From NCBI GenBank assembly GCA_910578545.1, contig CAJTPT010000003.1:62001-126000 (forward strand): a stretch of DNA of 64,000 nucleotides, written 5' to 3'. This stretch comes from an uncultured Christensenella sp. GTDB lineage: Bacteria; Bacillota; Clostridia; Christensenellales; Pumilibacteraceae. Shown one piece after another: positions 55,126 to 62,722 of the stretch. The notes under the pieces were generated by a model. The model saw nothing but the letters and a program-made list of their open reading frames with translations. It searched no databases and was not told the DNA's origin. Within the stretch, counting starts at the first letter, position 1; each line of letters opens with the position of its first letter. Both the position numbers and the translations under genes were made by a program.

Positions 55126-56463
55126 ATGAAAGATAAAGATGCCGTTTGGCAGGAAATGCTGTCTATATTGGAGGTAGAGGTCCATTCGCTCGCGTTTGAT
55201 GTGTGGATCCGTCCGCTCAAGCCGGTTAGGGCAGAGGACGATACGCTCGTACTGTGCGCGCCGTCCGAGGGGGCGAGAAGCGAGGTCATCGCCAAGTACA
55301 TGCCGCTATTTAAGCGCGTGCTTCGCGAGATAGACGGCGCGCCGTCCACGCCGGTTATAGTATCGGCGGACGAGATTCCGCAAACGGTCGAGCCGGTGCG
55401 AAGAGAGGAGCGCGAAGAGATTCCGCCCGTCGAGATTTGCAGGCTTAATCCGAGATATAACTTTGCCGAGTTTGCGGTGGGCGAGTGCAACAGACTTGCC
55501 TATGCGAGCGCGCTTGCCGTTTCCGAAAACCCCGGCGAAAAGTTTAACCCGCTCTTTATTTACGGCGATGTCGGGCTTGGTAAAACTCACCTTATGCAGG
55601 CGATAGGCAACGACCTTCGCGTGTCGCGCCCAAACTTTAAAATGCAGTACGTGTCCATGATAACGTTCCTAAACGAGTTTATCTCGTCCATACACGGGCA
55701 CGCGGGCAACAGCAAGTCGTTCCGCGATAAGTACCGCAACGTCGATTTGCTCATGATAGACGACGTGCAGTATCTCAGCAAAAAGCAGTCTACGCAGGAC
55801 GAGATCTTCCACATGTTCGAGGAACTCAAAGCGGCGGGCAAGCAAATGGTGTTCACGTCCGACCGTCGTCCGCAGGACATTCCCGACCTCGACGAGCGCG
55901 TGCGTTCGCGGTTCGCGTCAAGTATGATTGTCGATATTCAGCCGCCCGATTTGGAAACGCGTATCGCCATTCTGCAAAAGAAATCCCAACAGGAAAAAAA
56001 GAATATCGGTCTGGACGAGCTTACCTTTATTGCCGAGCGCGTTACCAGCAATGTGCGCGAAATGGAGGGCGTGCTTACAAAGGTGTTGTTCCTTTCCACG
56101 CTTTACGACCGCAAGGTCGACCTGTCTATCTGTCAGGAAGCGTTAAAGGACTATCTCGTGCAGGAATGCGACGACATATCCGTCGACGAGATAATAGATT
56201 GTACGTGCAAGTACTTCGGCGTGTCAAAAGCCGAGGTCGTGGGCAAACGCAAAAACAAGGATGTAGTAATACCGCGCCAAATAGCGATTTACCTAATAAA
56301 CGAGTTTACAAATATCCCGCTCAGCTCGATAGGCAGTTACTTCGGCGGACGCGAGCATACCACAGTCATGTACGCACGCGATAAAATAACGTCGCTTATA
56401 TCATCCGACCCCAAGATAAAAACGGCTGTCGGCGATATCAAAGCGATGGTGCTTCGCAAGTAG
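55126..56463 (+). CDS. dnaA: Chromosomal replication initiator DnaA
   Basis: 445 residues. Domain I (about 1-85) starts DAVWQEMLSILE; a short linker follows. The AAA+ domain starts near LNPRYNFAEFAVG, with Walker A GDVGLGKTHL, Walker B LMIDDVQYLS, sensor 1 MVFTSDRRPQDIP and the Arg finger region LDERVRSRF. Domain IV ends with GGREHTTVMYARDKI, the DnaA-box recognition motif. AAGGA lies 9 nt before ATG 55126. Unusually, dnaN and recF do not follow and rpmH-rnpA do not precede it; neighbours are rsmI and a YwiB-like gene. I see no cluster of TTATCCACA boxes beside it, so the origin may lie elsewhere. Confidence 0.97.
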   Translation: MKDKDAVWQEMLSILEVEVHSLAFDVWIRPLKPVRAEDDTLVLCAPSEGARSEVIAKYMPLFKRVLREIDGAPSTPVIVSADEIPQTVEPVRREEREEIPPVEICRLNPRYNFAEFAVGECNRLAYASALAVSENPGEKFNPLFIYGDVGLGKTHLMQAIGNDLRVSRPNFKMQYVSMITFLNEFISSIHGHAGNSKSFRDKYRNVDLLMIDDVQYLSKKQSTQDEIFHMFEELKAAGKQMVFTSDRRPQDIPDLDERVRSRFASSMIVDIQPPDLETRIAILQKKSQQEKKNIGLDELTFIAERVTSNVREMEGVLTKVLFLSTLYDRKVDLSICQEALKDYLVQECDDISVDEIIDCTCKYFGVSKAEVVGKRKNKDVVIPRQIAIYLINEFTNIPLSSIGSYFGGREHTTVMYARDKITSLISSDPKIKTAVGDIKAMVLRK

Positions 56464-56469
56464 GTCACA

Positions 56470-56865
56470 ATGAATAAAGACGAACAAAACAAAATCCCCG
56501 TTTTAGTGTCGGTCGCTTCCGAGCAAGAGCCGCTTACGGTGGAGGGCGAGCTGACTCAAAATCTCGACGGCTTTGCGCTCGAGTTTAAATTGGGCGGCGA
56601 TTCGTTTACCGTCTTGCACGCCGAAAAGGCTACGCAAATCAAAGCCGACGGCGTAATGGCGTACGACATCACGCTGTCCGACGAAAAAACGAGTACGTTG
56701 CTTGCCACCCCGTACGGCAAGATTAGGTTTGACGTTATCACGGTTGAAAGACGCGTTACGTCAACCAATGACGGATTTAAGATATTGCTCGCGTACGAGC
56801 TTAACAACGACGCAGCGGGAAAAATCGCAAGAGCCGTGGATGTCACCGTTCATAAAAACATTTAA
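56470..56865 (+). CDS. DUF1934 / YwiB-like protein
   Basis: 131 residues, predicted small cytoplasmic beta-barrel protein. It resembles the YwiB (DUF1934) family: strands with VEGELTQNLDGFALEFK, a LLATPYGKIRFDVITVERRV core that matches the family's YETPYG segment, and an end ILLAYELNNDAAGKIARAVDVTVH. The family is widespread in Bacillota but its biochemical role is unknown to me. It begins 6 nt after dnaA and is likely on the same transcript. The match is by pattern and is moderate. Confidence 0.65.
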   Translation: MNKDEQNKIPVLVSVASEQEPLTVEGELTQNLDGFALEFKLGGDSFTVLHAEKATQIKADGVMAYDITLSDEKTSTLLATPYGKIRFDVITVERRVTSTNDGFKILLAYELNNDAAGKIARAVDVTVHKNI

Positions 56866-56913
56866 ACTTCTTTGACTTGCCTATTTGAGTATAGGTTAAT
56901 TAAAACAAAATTT

Positions 56914-57073
56914 AATAATAGAATTGAAATTTTAAACAACTGAACTATAGTGTAAAGTTTTCTTGCTTGCTTCTTTTTATGGAAGTTGAAATTAGATTAA
57001 TCTATACAATAATAGGATTGAAATTTTAAACAACAGAACTATACGTGTAAAGTTTTCTTGCTTACTTCTTTTT
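56914..57073. repeat. Two direct repeats of about 65 bp in an AT-rich gap
   Basis: Copy 1 (56914-56978) and copy 2 (57008-57073) share AATAATAGAATTGAAATTTT and AGTTTTCTTGCTT blocks with only a few differences, at a period of about 94 nt. The 331-nt gap between the YwiB-like gene and rpsF otherwise holds only the rpsF promoter and leader. No CRISPR or DnaA-box pattern. Confidence 0.7.
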
Positions 57074-57094
57074 CAAAAGAAGTAAGGAAAATGC

Positions 57095-57123
57095 TTGCAA
57101 ATAAAAAAAATAAGTGATATAAT
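57095..57123 (+). promoter_or_regulatory. Promoter of rpsF-ssb-rpsR
   Basis: TTGCAA (57095-57100), 17 nt, TATAAT (57118-57123). Confidence 0.75.
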
Positions 57124-57152
57124 AATTAACGCGGTAAATCTTTATGCCGCAT

Positions 57153-57189
57153 CCTTACCCACGGAAGTCGTGGGTCATAGACCGCAAGG
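57153..57189 (+). promoter_or_regulatory. rpsF leader, S6:S18-binding type
   Basis: CCTT (57153-57156) pairs with AAGG (57186-57189); within lies hairpin ACCCACG-GAAGT-CGTGGGT (57157-57175) and an unpaired stretch with ACCGC. This matches the known rpsF leader in which the S6:S18 complex binds a bulged CCG and represses its own operon. AAGG is also part of the Shine-Dalgarno AAGGAGG, so folding would hide it. Confidence 0.75.
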
Positions 57190-57196
57190 AGGGTAT

Positions 57197-57493
57197 ATGA
57201 ACAATTACGAAATCCTTTATATTCTGTCCGACAAACAGGATACCGACGCAAAAAAAGCGTTGGTGGAGCGTTTCAAGGCCGTCGTCGCGCCTTACGGCGA
57301 AGTAACGGCGGAAGAGTGGGGTGGCGGCTCTCGCAAGCTCGAGTATCCCATTCAGACCAAAATCTCCGGCAAGCATACGACCGGCTACTATGTTCTTATG
57401 AAGTTTACGGCGCCGCCCGAAATCCCCGCCGAGCTCGAAAGAATAATGCGCATAAGCGACGACGTTTTGCGCTTTATGATCGAGCGCGTGTAG
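57197..57493 (+). CDS. rpsF: 30S ribosomal protein S6
   Basis: 98 residues. S6 sits on the platform of the small subunit paired with S18. The family opening MNNYEILYIL, the central GGGSRKLEYPI with the conserved LAYPI-like turn, the YVLMKF strand and the end VLRFMIERV are present. ATG 57197 follows AAGGAGG directly; a longer frame starting at 57095 would run through the leader. First gene of rpsF-ssb-rpsR, with an S6:S18 leader for autoregulation. Confidence 0.97.
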   Translation: MNNYEILYILSDKQDTDAKKALVERFKAVVAPYGEVTAEEWGGGSRKLEYPIQTKISGKHTTGYYVLMKFTAPPEIPAELERIMRISDDVLRFMIERV

Positions 57494-57505
57494 AGGTAGA
57501 GCAGT

Positions 57506-57925
57506 ATGAACAAAATCATTCTAATCGGCAACCTCACTCGCGACCCCGAATCGGGTAGCACTCAAGGCGGAGTTAACTTCACTCGTTTTAACATCGCCGT
57601 CAACCGTATGTTCACCAACAGCGCGGGCGAGCGCGTAGCCGACTACTTTGACGTCATTTGTTGGAATAAGCTCGCAGAGCGTTGTGCCAAATACCTTTTT
57701 AAAGGTAGCAAGGTGGGCATCAGCGGCTCGGTTCAGCGCAGACAGTACGAGGACCGCGACGGCATTAAGCGCACGTCCTTCGATGTCGTAGCCGACGAAG
57801 TGGAATTCTTAACGCCCAGAAACAGCACGTCGGGTCGTGACGGCGCCCAAGGCGGATATATGCCCGAAGAGCCTCATCCCGTTTCCGAAATGCAACCCGT
57901 CGACAACGACGATTTGCCGTTCTAA
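57506..57925 (+). CDS. ssb: Single-stranded DNA-binding protein
   Basis: 139 residues. The OB fold occupies 1 to about 105: MNKIILIGNLTRDPESG, FTRFNIAVNR, DYFDVICWNKLAERC, GSKVGISGSVQRRQYEDRDGIKR. A short Gly/Pro-rich linker leads to the acidic tip DNDDLPF, which recruits replication and repair partners. Standard place between rpsF and rpsR. It protects single strands during replication and repair. Confidence 0.97.
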   Translation: MNKIILIGNLTRDPESGSTQGGVNFTRFNIAVNRMFTNSAGERVADYFDVICWNKLAERCAKYLFKGSKVGISGSVQRRQYEDRDGIKRTSFDVVADEVEFLTPRNSTSGRDGAQGGYMPEEPHPVSEMQPVDNDDLPF

Positions 57926-57947
57926 TAAATAAAGGAGATTTTCAGTC

Positions 57948-58223
57948 ATGGACAAGACCAAAAATAAATTCAAACCCGCAGACGGCGACGACAAGGTAAG
58001 ACGCGCACGCCGTCCCGCCAAAAAACGCGTTTGCGAATACTGCCAAGGCCATGTCGACCACGTCGACTATAAGGACGTCGAACGCCTTAAAAAGTACACC
58101 GCCGAAAACGGCAAGATTTTGCCGCGCCGCGCAACCGGACTTTGCGCCGAGCATCAGCGCGATGTAACGACCGCTATCAAGCGCGCCCGCGTTATGGCTC
58201 TTTTGCCTTTCCGCGGCGAATAA
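57948..58223 (+). CDS. rpsR: 30S ribosomal protein S18, zinc-binding form
   Basis: 91 residues. The N-terminal third is basic (KVRRARRPAKKRV); CEYC and a later Cys-x-x-His (GLCAEHQR) would form a zinc site, the C+ type of S18. DVERLKKYTAENGKILPRRATGLCAEHQR is the conserved core. It forms a dimer with S6 on the small-subunit platform. AAGGAGA precedes the ATG; terminator at 58324. It is the last core gene before the AT-rich island. Confidence 0.97.
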   Translation: MDKTKNKFKPADGDDKVRRARRPAKKRVCEYCQGHVDHVDYKDVERLKKYTAENGKILPRRATGLCAEHQRDVTTAIKRARVMALLPFRGE

Positions 58224-58233
58224 ATATAACAAC

Positions 58234-58468
58234 TGTCTTTCGACAAGACTGTTTTGCATGAATGTTACAAAAATAACTTGCATCAGTCAAATCGATAGAT
58301 ATAACCAAATCAATAGTAAAAGCAGGAGACCTTGTGTAAACGGGGTCTCTTTTCTTATGTTTTATGCCCGAATCCAAGAGAATCGACCTAAATACTCGCT
58401 CAATGTGACATGAAGAGGTTACAAGCCAAAAGTGTCCGATTCGCTCAAAACAGTCTTGTCGAAAGACA
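58234..58468. mobile_element. Element of about 235 bp with 23-bp perfect terminal inverted repeats
   Basis: 58234-58256 (TGTCTTTCGACAAGACTGTT and TTG) is repeated exactly in reverse at 58446-58468. The space between has no gene, only the rpsR-side terminator. It has the form of a non-autonomous, MITE-like insertion and marks where the sequence turns AT-rich. No target-site duplication is obvious. Confidence 0.55.
58324..58355 (+). terminator. Terminator of rpsF-ssb-rpsR
   Basis: GAGACC (58326-58331) pairs with GGTCTC (58344-58349) across a 12-nt loop, then a T-rich run. Confidence 0.75.
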
Positions 58469-58504
58469 TAGACTGTTGAAGCAAAGCGAGAAATAAAGAA
58501 GAAT

Positions 58505-58545
58505 TTTTCAAATAAAGAAGAAAATTCTTCTTATTTTGAAATCTA
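58505..58545. repeat. AT-rich hairpin at the island's left edge
   Basis: Arms TTTCAAATAAAGAAGAA and TTCTTCTTATTTTGAAA pair almost fully, 45 nt before the TnsA-like gene. It could be a transposon-end hairpin or a terminator. Confidence 0.5.
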
Positions 58546-58590
58546 AAATCTTCTTAAAATCATCGGTTTAGGAAAAAAGAAAGAATTTAT

Positions 58591-58938
58591 ATGCGAAATA
58601 AGAACACTCACAGTATAACAATCAAAAAGAAAATAAATAAGTGCAGGTTGATATTTTATGCTTATAGCGACTTGCAGTATAAATACGGCTGCCTATTGGA
58701 TGAAAGCTGCGAGATAGCTGAGATTAAGTGCAATGTGCCTTTGGAAAAGTGTGAATTAGGTAATTGCTACACCACAGACTTCTACTGTGTTAAAACCAAC
58801 GGTGATGTTTTCGTTCGAGAGTGTGTCTATAAAGATAAGCTACTAAAACCACTTACAATCAAAATGCTTGATGCAAGTAGGAATTATTGGCTGTCTAAAG
58901 GTATTATGGATTGGGGGATTGTTCTTAATGAAGATTAA
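58591..58938 (+). CDS. TnsA-like transposon endonuclease
   Basis: 115 residues. The end ASRNYWLSKGIMDWGIVLNED matches the TnsA signature (ERRYWxxxGxDWGIVTE), and the middle CEIAEIKCNVPLE, YTTDFYCVKTNGDVFVREC follows the TnsA nuclease plan with an early Glu and a (T/P)DF Asp. The final ExK is blurred (RECVYK), so activity is uncertain. TnsA nicks the 5' ends of Tn7-type elements alongside TnsB. The following frame begins like TnsB and overlaps by 11 nt, which supports the call. Codon use is AT-rich, unlike the core genes to the left. No other Tn7 gene (tnsC, tniQ) is in view. Confidence 0.6.
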   Translation: MRNKNTHSITIKKKINKCRLIFYAYSDLQYKYGCLLDESCEIAEIKCNVPLEKCELGNCYTTDFYCVKTNGDVFVRECVYKDKLLKPLTIKMLDASRNYWLSKGIMDWGIVLNED

Positions 58939-59845
58939 TGATTTGTTCAGTAGTGGCAATTCGATTTACAGAGTCCTAGCAGTGGAAGATAGCCGCATAC
59001 AAATTATTGATTGTATCAAGAGAAATATGCCTCATTGGGATAGTGTGGAATTTCTTTCCGGCGCAGAACAGATAACCGAAGAAGAGCTGCGAACAAGATC
59101 CAATGTCAATCTAACGAGCTATGACAGCTTATCCCAACAGCAAAAGCAAATGATACATAGCAAATACGGCAGTATAAGTTTCATAGTTCCGTTTGTGGGG
59201 AATGACTACGATAGAAGCCAAGCTGTCGCCTTGTGTTCTGAGAAGTTCCATTTAAGTAAGAATACAATCAAGAGTAGGTTGTGTGATTATTTAACTTTTC
59301 AAGACCTATGTATATTCCTGCCACACAGTAAGGGCAAGGGAAAACCTCTAACAGCAGATGAAAGGAATTTTCGTTGGGCTTTGAACAAGTACTATGAGAT
59401 GGGTGTCAATCTTGTCTTCCTCAAAGAGCCGCATATCAATACAGAAGTCTATAGACAGTCTGTTACAAAGGCATTAAGTATTGAAGTCAATACTGGTAAT
59501 GATGCTGTTGATGACTACTTTGCAGGTAATATGGAATTGATTAATCGATTGTTAATGAAACTTGCGCAACAAATTAAGTTGGCATTTGAACAGGCAGAGA
59601 AAGAAGTCACTGATTTGCATCAAAGAATATCCGAGGGAATGCGAGAGGGGAAGTCAAAAGGAAGTCAAATAGGTTTAGTGAAAGGTACAAGTCTCATAAC
59701 TAAGAAATCAATAGAGTGCAAAAAGATAATCAAAACACATTCCAAGGCATTTGGAGGAAACTTGTCTGATAATGAGCTAATAAGGCTTTGTGGGTGCTCA
59801 AGAAATTCGCTGTATAAGTATAAGAGAGAAATTATGAGCGAATAA
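58928..59845 (+). CDS. Chimera: TnsB N-terminal part fused to serine-recombinase C-terminal part
   Basis: 305 residues from two sources. Up to about residue 155 it follows TnsB-type transposases of Clostridia: MKINDLFSSGNSIYRVLAVED, IDCIKRNMPHW, a helix-turn-helix (ALCSEKFHLSKNTIKSRL) and KPLTADERNFRWALNKYY. It then continues as the second half of a small serine recombinase: MGVNLVFLKEPHINTEVYRQ, LAFEQAEKEVTDLHQR, the basic EGMREGKSKGSQIG linker and a C-terminal helix-turn-helix (IRLCGCSRNSLYKYKREI). Missing are the TnsB DDE catalytic domain and the recombinase's catalytic Ser region. The join, near 59390-59400, is in frame. It is probably a deletion scar with no strand-transfer activity; it may still bind DNA. 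Confidence 0.7.
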   Translation: MKINDLFSSGNSIYRVLAVEDSRIQIIDCIKRNMPHWDSVEFLSGAEQITEEELRTRSNVNLTSYDSLSQQQKQMIHSKYGSISFIVPFVGNDYDRSQAVALCSEKFHLSKNTIKSRLCDYLTFQDLCIFLPHSKGKGKPLTADERNFRWALNKYYEMGVNLVFLKEPHINTEVYRQSVTKALSIEVNTGNDAVDDYFAGNMELINRLLMKLAQQIKLAFEQAEKEVTDLHQRISEGMREGKSKGSQIGLVKGTSLITKKSIECKKIIKTHSKAFGGNLSDNELIRLCGCSRNSLYKYKREIMSE

Positions 59846-59856
59846 AAGATCCCAAT

Positions 59857-59887
59857 AATGATAAGCAATAGCTTATCATTATTTTTT
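59857..59887 (+). terminator. Terminator after the chimeric gene
   Basis: AATGATAAGC (59857-59866), AATA loop, GCTTATCATT (59871-59880), then T6. Confidence 0.85.
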
Positions 59888-59919
59888 GCAAAAAAATTAC
59901 AAAACAATGCAATAAGATA

Positions 59920-59949
59920 TTGACATTTGGATATAATAGGTGATATAAT
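59920..59949 (+). promoter_or_regulatory. Promoter of the defence operon
   Basis: TTGACA (59920-59925), 18 nt, TATAAT (59944-59949), 24 nt before rloA; the GAGAGG ribosome site follows. Confidence 0.8.
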
Positions 59950-59972
59950 TATAGTAGAGAGGCGGTTGTATC

Positions 59973-61268
59973 ATGTTAGTCAATTTCAGATTTAAAAATT
60001 GCAGGTCTTTTTACGAAGAAACCGAATTAAGCATGGAAACCGTGAAAGATAACGAGCACCGAGAAATTAATACTTTTTCGGTTGACGATAATCTTTTGAA
60101 GGGCAGTAATAACGAGCTTTTGAAGTCTGCTGTAATTTTTGGTGGGAACGCTTCGGGAAAAACGAATGTTCTTAAGGCTTTAGCGTATATGAAAAACGTG
60201 TTGCTTTTGTCTGCATCGCAATTTCCAATTGTTGCGCATAATGAGTTTTATGCGTTCTATGATTATGCGCGTGAGGAAGAAAGCATCTATGAAGTAGAGA
60301 TTATTCAAAACGAATCTTATTATATATACGGCTTTTCTTTGTTGAATGGTGTTGTAAAGTCAGAATGGTTGGATAGACGCAAGGAGCGCTTGACTCCTGT
60401 TTTCAAGCGTGTGGACAATAATTTGGAAATTTCGGGATTACCCAAACAAGCTTCAAAGCTTATAAACATTTCGCCTTATACGTTGTTCCTGTCTGTAAGT
60501 AATAATTTCCAACTAGACATCAATCCTTATATTGAAGACGTTATGGAATGGTTTTCCAAGCTTCTTATTGTATTCGAAAAAGATGCAAATATTTTAGATA
60601 TTTATACATTAGAAAACGGCAAGTATCGTGAGCAAGCACTTAAGATTTTAAAACTTGCTGACATTGGCATCAGAGATATTCGAGTAAAAAAAGATAAGAT
60701 TGCTAATGTGACAGACTTTAACGATATGCTTAGAGTAAATGCGCAAATGCAAATTAATCCGATGGGAATGCGGCAACTCAAACAGGAAGAAAAGAATTTA
60801 TATAATCTTGATTTGGAAACGTTCTTTGATGTTTATGACCGTAAAGGTAAAGTTAAGGGTAATGTAGATGTTTTGTTGTTTAAACATGCCGGGTTTAACT
60901 CTGAAGGTACGGAAAGATTGCTGTGCTATCTTGGATGGGTTTTAGCTGCATTAGACCAAGGTAGGGTAATCCTAATTGATGAAATAGACGCCAAACTACA
61001 TTTCTTGGTTGCCGATTATTTGTTACGCTTATTCAACTCAATAGACAAAAACCCTAAGAATGCGCAGCTCATTTGTACGGCTCACAATGTCATGCTTATG
61101 GATGAAGATTTACGTAGAGACCAAATATACTTTACAAGTAAGGACGAGTTTGGAGAAAGTCGTCTTGTCTCTTTATCCGATTTTAATAATGTACGCAAAA
61201 ATGATTTGTTCAGTAAAAAATATTTAGCTGGATTCTATGCCGGATTACCCGATATGAGAGATGATTGA
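59973..61268 (+). CDS. rloA: AAA15-type ATPase, RloA/AbiLi-like
   Basis: 431 residues of the ABC/SMC-like AAA15 ATPases used in anti-phage systems. Start MLVNFRFKNCRSFYEETELSM is typical; Walker A is GGNASGKTN (57-65), Walker B is VILIDEIDAKLH (332-343) and the H-loop is TAHNVMLMD. Between them lies a helical coiled-coil region. Its partner RloB follows after 8 nt, the RloAB/AbiL pair. By analogy to PARIS and OLD-type systems the ATPase would sense infection and control the effector; that is inference. It is the first gene of four on one strand, with its own promoter. Confidence 0.85.
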   Translation: MLVNFRFKNCRSFYEETELSMETVKDNEHREINTFSVDDNLLKGSNNELLKSAVIFGGNASGKTNVLKALAYMKNVLLLSASQFPIVAHNEFYAFYDYAREEESIYEVEIIQNESYYIYGFSLLNGVVKSEWLDRRKERLTPVFKRVDNNLEISGLPKQASKLINISPYTLFLSVSNNFQLDINPYIEDVMEWFSKLLIVFEKDANILDIYTLENGKYREQALKILKLADIGIRDIRVKKDKIANVTDFNDMLRVNAQMQINPMGMRQLKQEEKNLYNLDLETFFDVYDRKGKVKGNVDVLLFKHAGFNSEGTERLLCYLGWVLAALDQGRVILIDEIDAKLHFLVADYLLRLFNSIDKNPKNAQLICTAHNVMLMDEDLRRDQIYFTSKDEFGESRLVSLSDFNNVRKNDLFSKKYLAGFYAGLPDMRDD

Positions 61269-61276
61269 GGTGCAAC

Positions 61277-61903
61277 ATGGCAAGACGCGCTAAAATCAAA
61301 AGGCAAGAAGAGCGAGATAAGTTTTACATAATAACCAATGGAAAAAGAACGGAGTATAATTACTTTACATTATTAAAATCGAAGAAGAGTATTTATGATG
61401 TAACGGTAGAGTTCACAAACAGCGACCCATATGGATTAGTTGAGTATGCCAGTCGATTGGTTCCTGAATCTAATCAGGTGTGGGTTGTATTTGATGTAGA
61501 TAACAGTCATAAGGACGGAAGGCTTGTGCAGGCAATAAAGCTTGCGGAAAGTAATGGAGTAAAATGCGCATTCTCGAATCTTGCATTTGAGGTGTGGCTT
61601 ATTGACCACTTCCAAAAATGTAATCAATATTTGGATACGGACGGGCATAAACGAATGTTGGACAAGTATTTATCGGAACAAAAAGTAGGATTGAAGTACG
61701 ATAAAGCCGATGAAACTGTTTTAGAAAAATATTTTGTTCCGAATTATGAAATAGCAGTAGATAATGCAAAAGCGGTTTTTCAAACAATGATGAAGGAGCA
61801 TATTGAAAAATGCGGCGAAAATTCTCGACCGCCGATATGGAATTGGAATTCGTGTACGACGGTTTATAAGCTTGTAGAAGCTTTAAAATTGTCGGTTTGT
61901 TAA
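61277..61903 (+). CDS. rloB: RloB/AbiLii-like TOPRIM-type effector
   Basis: 208 residues. RloB-domain pattern: basic start MARRAKIKRQEERDKFYI, then ITNGKRTEYNYFTLLKSKK, the acidic VWVVFDVDNSHKDGRL (DxD) and FSNLAFEVWLIDHF. In most RloB proteins the first motif reads xEGxxTE; here Asn replaces that Glu (TNG), so metal chemistry may be altered. In RloAB/AbiL, RloB is thought to be the nuclease-like effector. ATG 61277 is used because GAGGTG stands 4 nt before it; a TTG at 61265 overlaps the rloA stop. hamA begins 9 nt after its stop. Confidence 0.82.
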   Translation: MARRAKIKRQEERDKFYIITNGKRTEYNYFTLLKSKKSIYDVTVEFTNSDPYGLVEYASRLVPESNQVWVVFDVDNSHKDGRLVQAIKLAESNGVKCAFSNLAFEVWLIDHFQKCNQYLDTDGHKRMLDKYLSEQKVGLKYDKADETVLEKYFVPNYEIAVDNAKAVFQTMMKEHIEKCGENSRPPIWNWNSCTTVYKLVEALKLSVC

Positions 61904-61912
61904 GGAGCGTTT

Positions 61913-62722
61913 ATGAGATTTCCTAAACCGCTATATGTTGATAAATTTCAGCAAGTATCTGCAGAAGTAAAATTAAATAGTGGAGAGCCGGTTGTGGTAT
62001 ATACTATATCGCAAACGCTTACTGATGAAGAAAAAAATGAATGGGCAAAACATATTTTACATCATTATATTACTGATGCAGATATTGAAACAGGTGCAAA
62101 AACAAATAATTTGTCTAAAGCTGAATATATTAAAAGTTTTGTTTTGCCATCTATTGAATTGCGAAAAGGAAGCGAAGTTTCAGGTGTTTTTGGAGAAATT
62201 GTCTTTTCTGATTTTATTGAATATGTTTTAGACTATGTTGTGCCGAGATATAAAAGATTTAATACCTATCCAGGCAATCCTAATCAAGGTATAGATATTG
62301 TTGCATATAAATTAGATAAAGAGAATCAAGATAAGGATGTTGTATTATTTGCAGAAATCAAAGCACGATTGAGTTGTCAAGATTTTCATCAACTGCAAAA
62401 GGCAATTAATGATGCTGAAAAACGTTCAGATAGAAAATGTGCAATTGCCTTGGATTCTGCAAGGCGAAAATTAAGAAGCATGGGCAATTTCGATGAAGCA
62501 CAAGACATTGCTCGATTTGCTGATTCTGAAAAAACCTGTATAAGAATTAAAAGTGCAGGTTTAATTACTGCTGCTAAAAATTGCACCAGTGATGATTTTG
62601 CATCGCACGATAGCTTTATGGGGGTCAATATTAGCAGTGGGAAAAAAATAGAAACGCATGTTATATTTGCAAATGACTTAATGAATTTAGCAAAAGATTT
62701 GTGGGAGAGGGCGTGTTTATGA
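61913..62722 (+). CDS. hamA: HamA, nuclease subunit of Hachiman (DUF1837)
   Basis: 269 residues. DUF1837 pattern: VSGVFGEIVFSDFIEYVLD and VPRYKRF, then a PD-(D/E)xK core with GIDIVAYK (Asp128) and LFAEIKAR (Glu148, Lys150), followed by a helical region with KAINDAEKRSD. Hachiman pairs this nuclease with the helicase HamB; HamA is held inactive until HamB meets damaged or phage DNA, then degrades DNA. The next gene overlaps by 4 bp (ATGA) and encodes a helicase, which makes the call strong. AAGGAG precedes ATG 61913. AT-rich codon use, like the rest of the island. Confidence 0.85.
   Translation: MRFPKPLYVDKFQQVSAEVKLNSGEPVVVYTISQTLTDEEKNEWAKHILHHYITDADIETGAKTNNLSKAEYIKSFVLPSIELRKGSEVSGVFGEIVFSDFIEYVLDYVVPRYKRFNTYPGNPNQGIDIVAYKLDKENQDKDVVLFAEIKARLSCQDFHQLQKAINDAEKRSDRKCAIALDSARRKLRSMGNFDEAQDIARFADSEKTCIRIKSAGLITAAKNCTSDDFASHDSFMGVNISSGKKIETHVIFANDLMNLAKDLWERACL

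Noticed and set aside
56914..57073. CRISPR array or DnaA-box iterons
   Set aside because: Only two copies, repeat unit about 65 nt, no spacers of constant length, no cas genes and no TTATCCACA.
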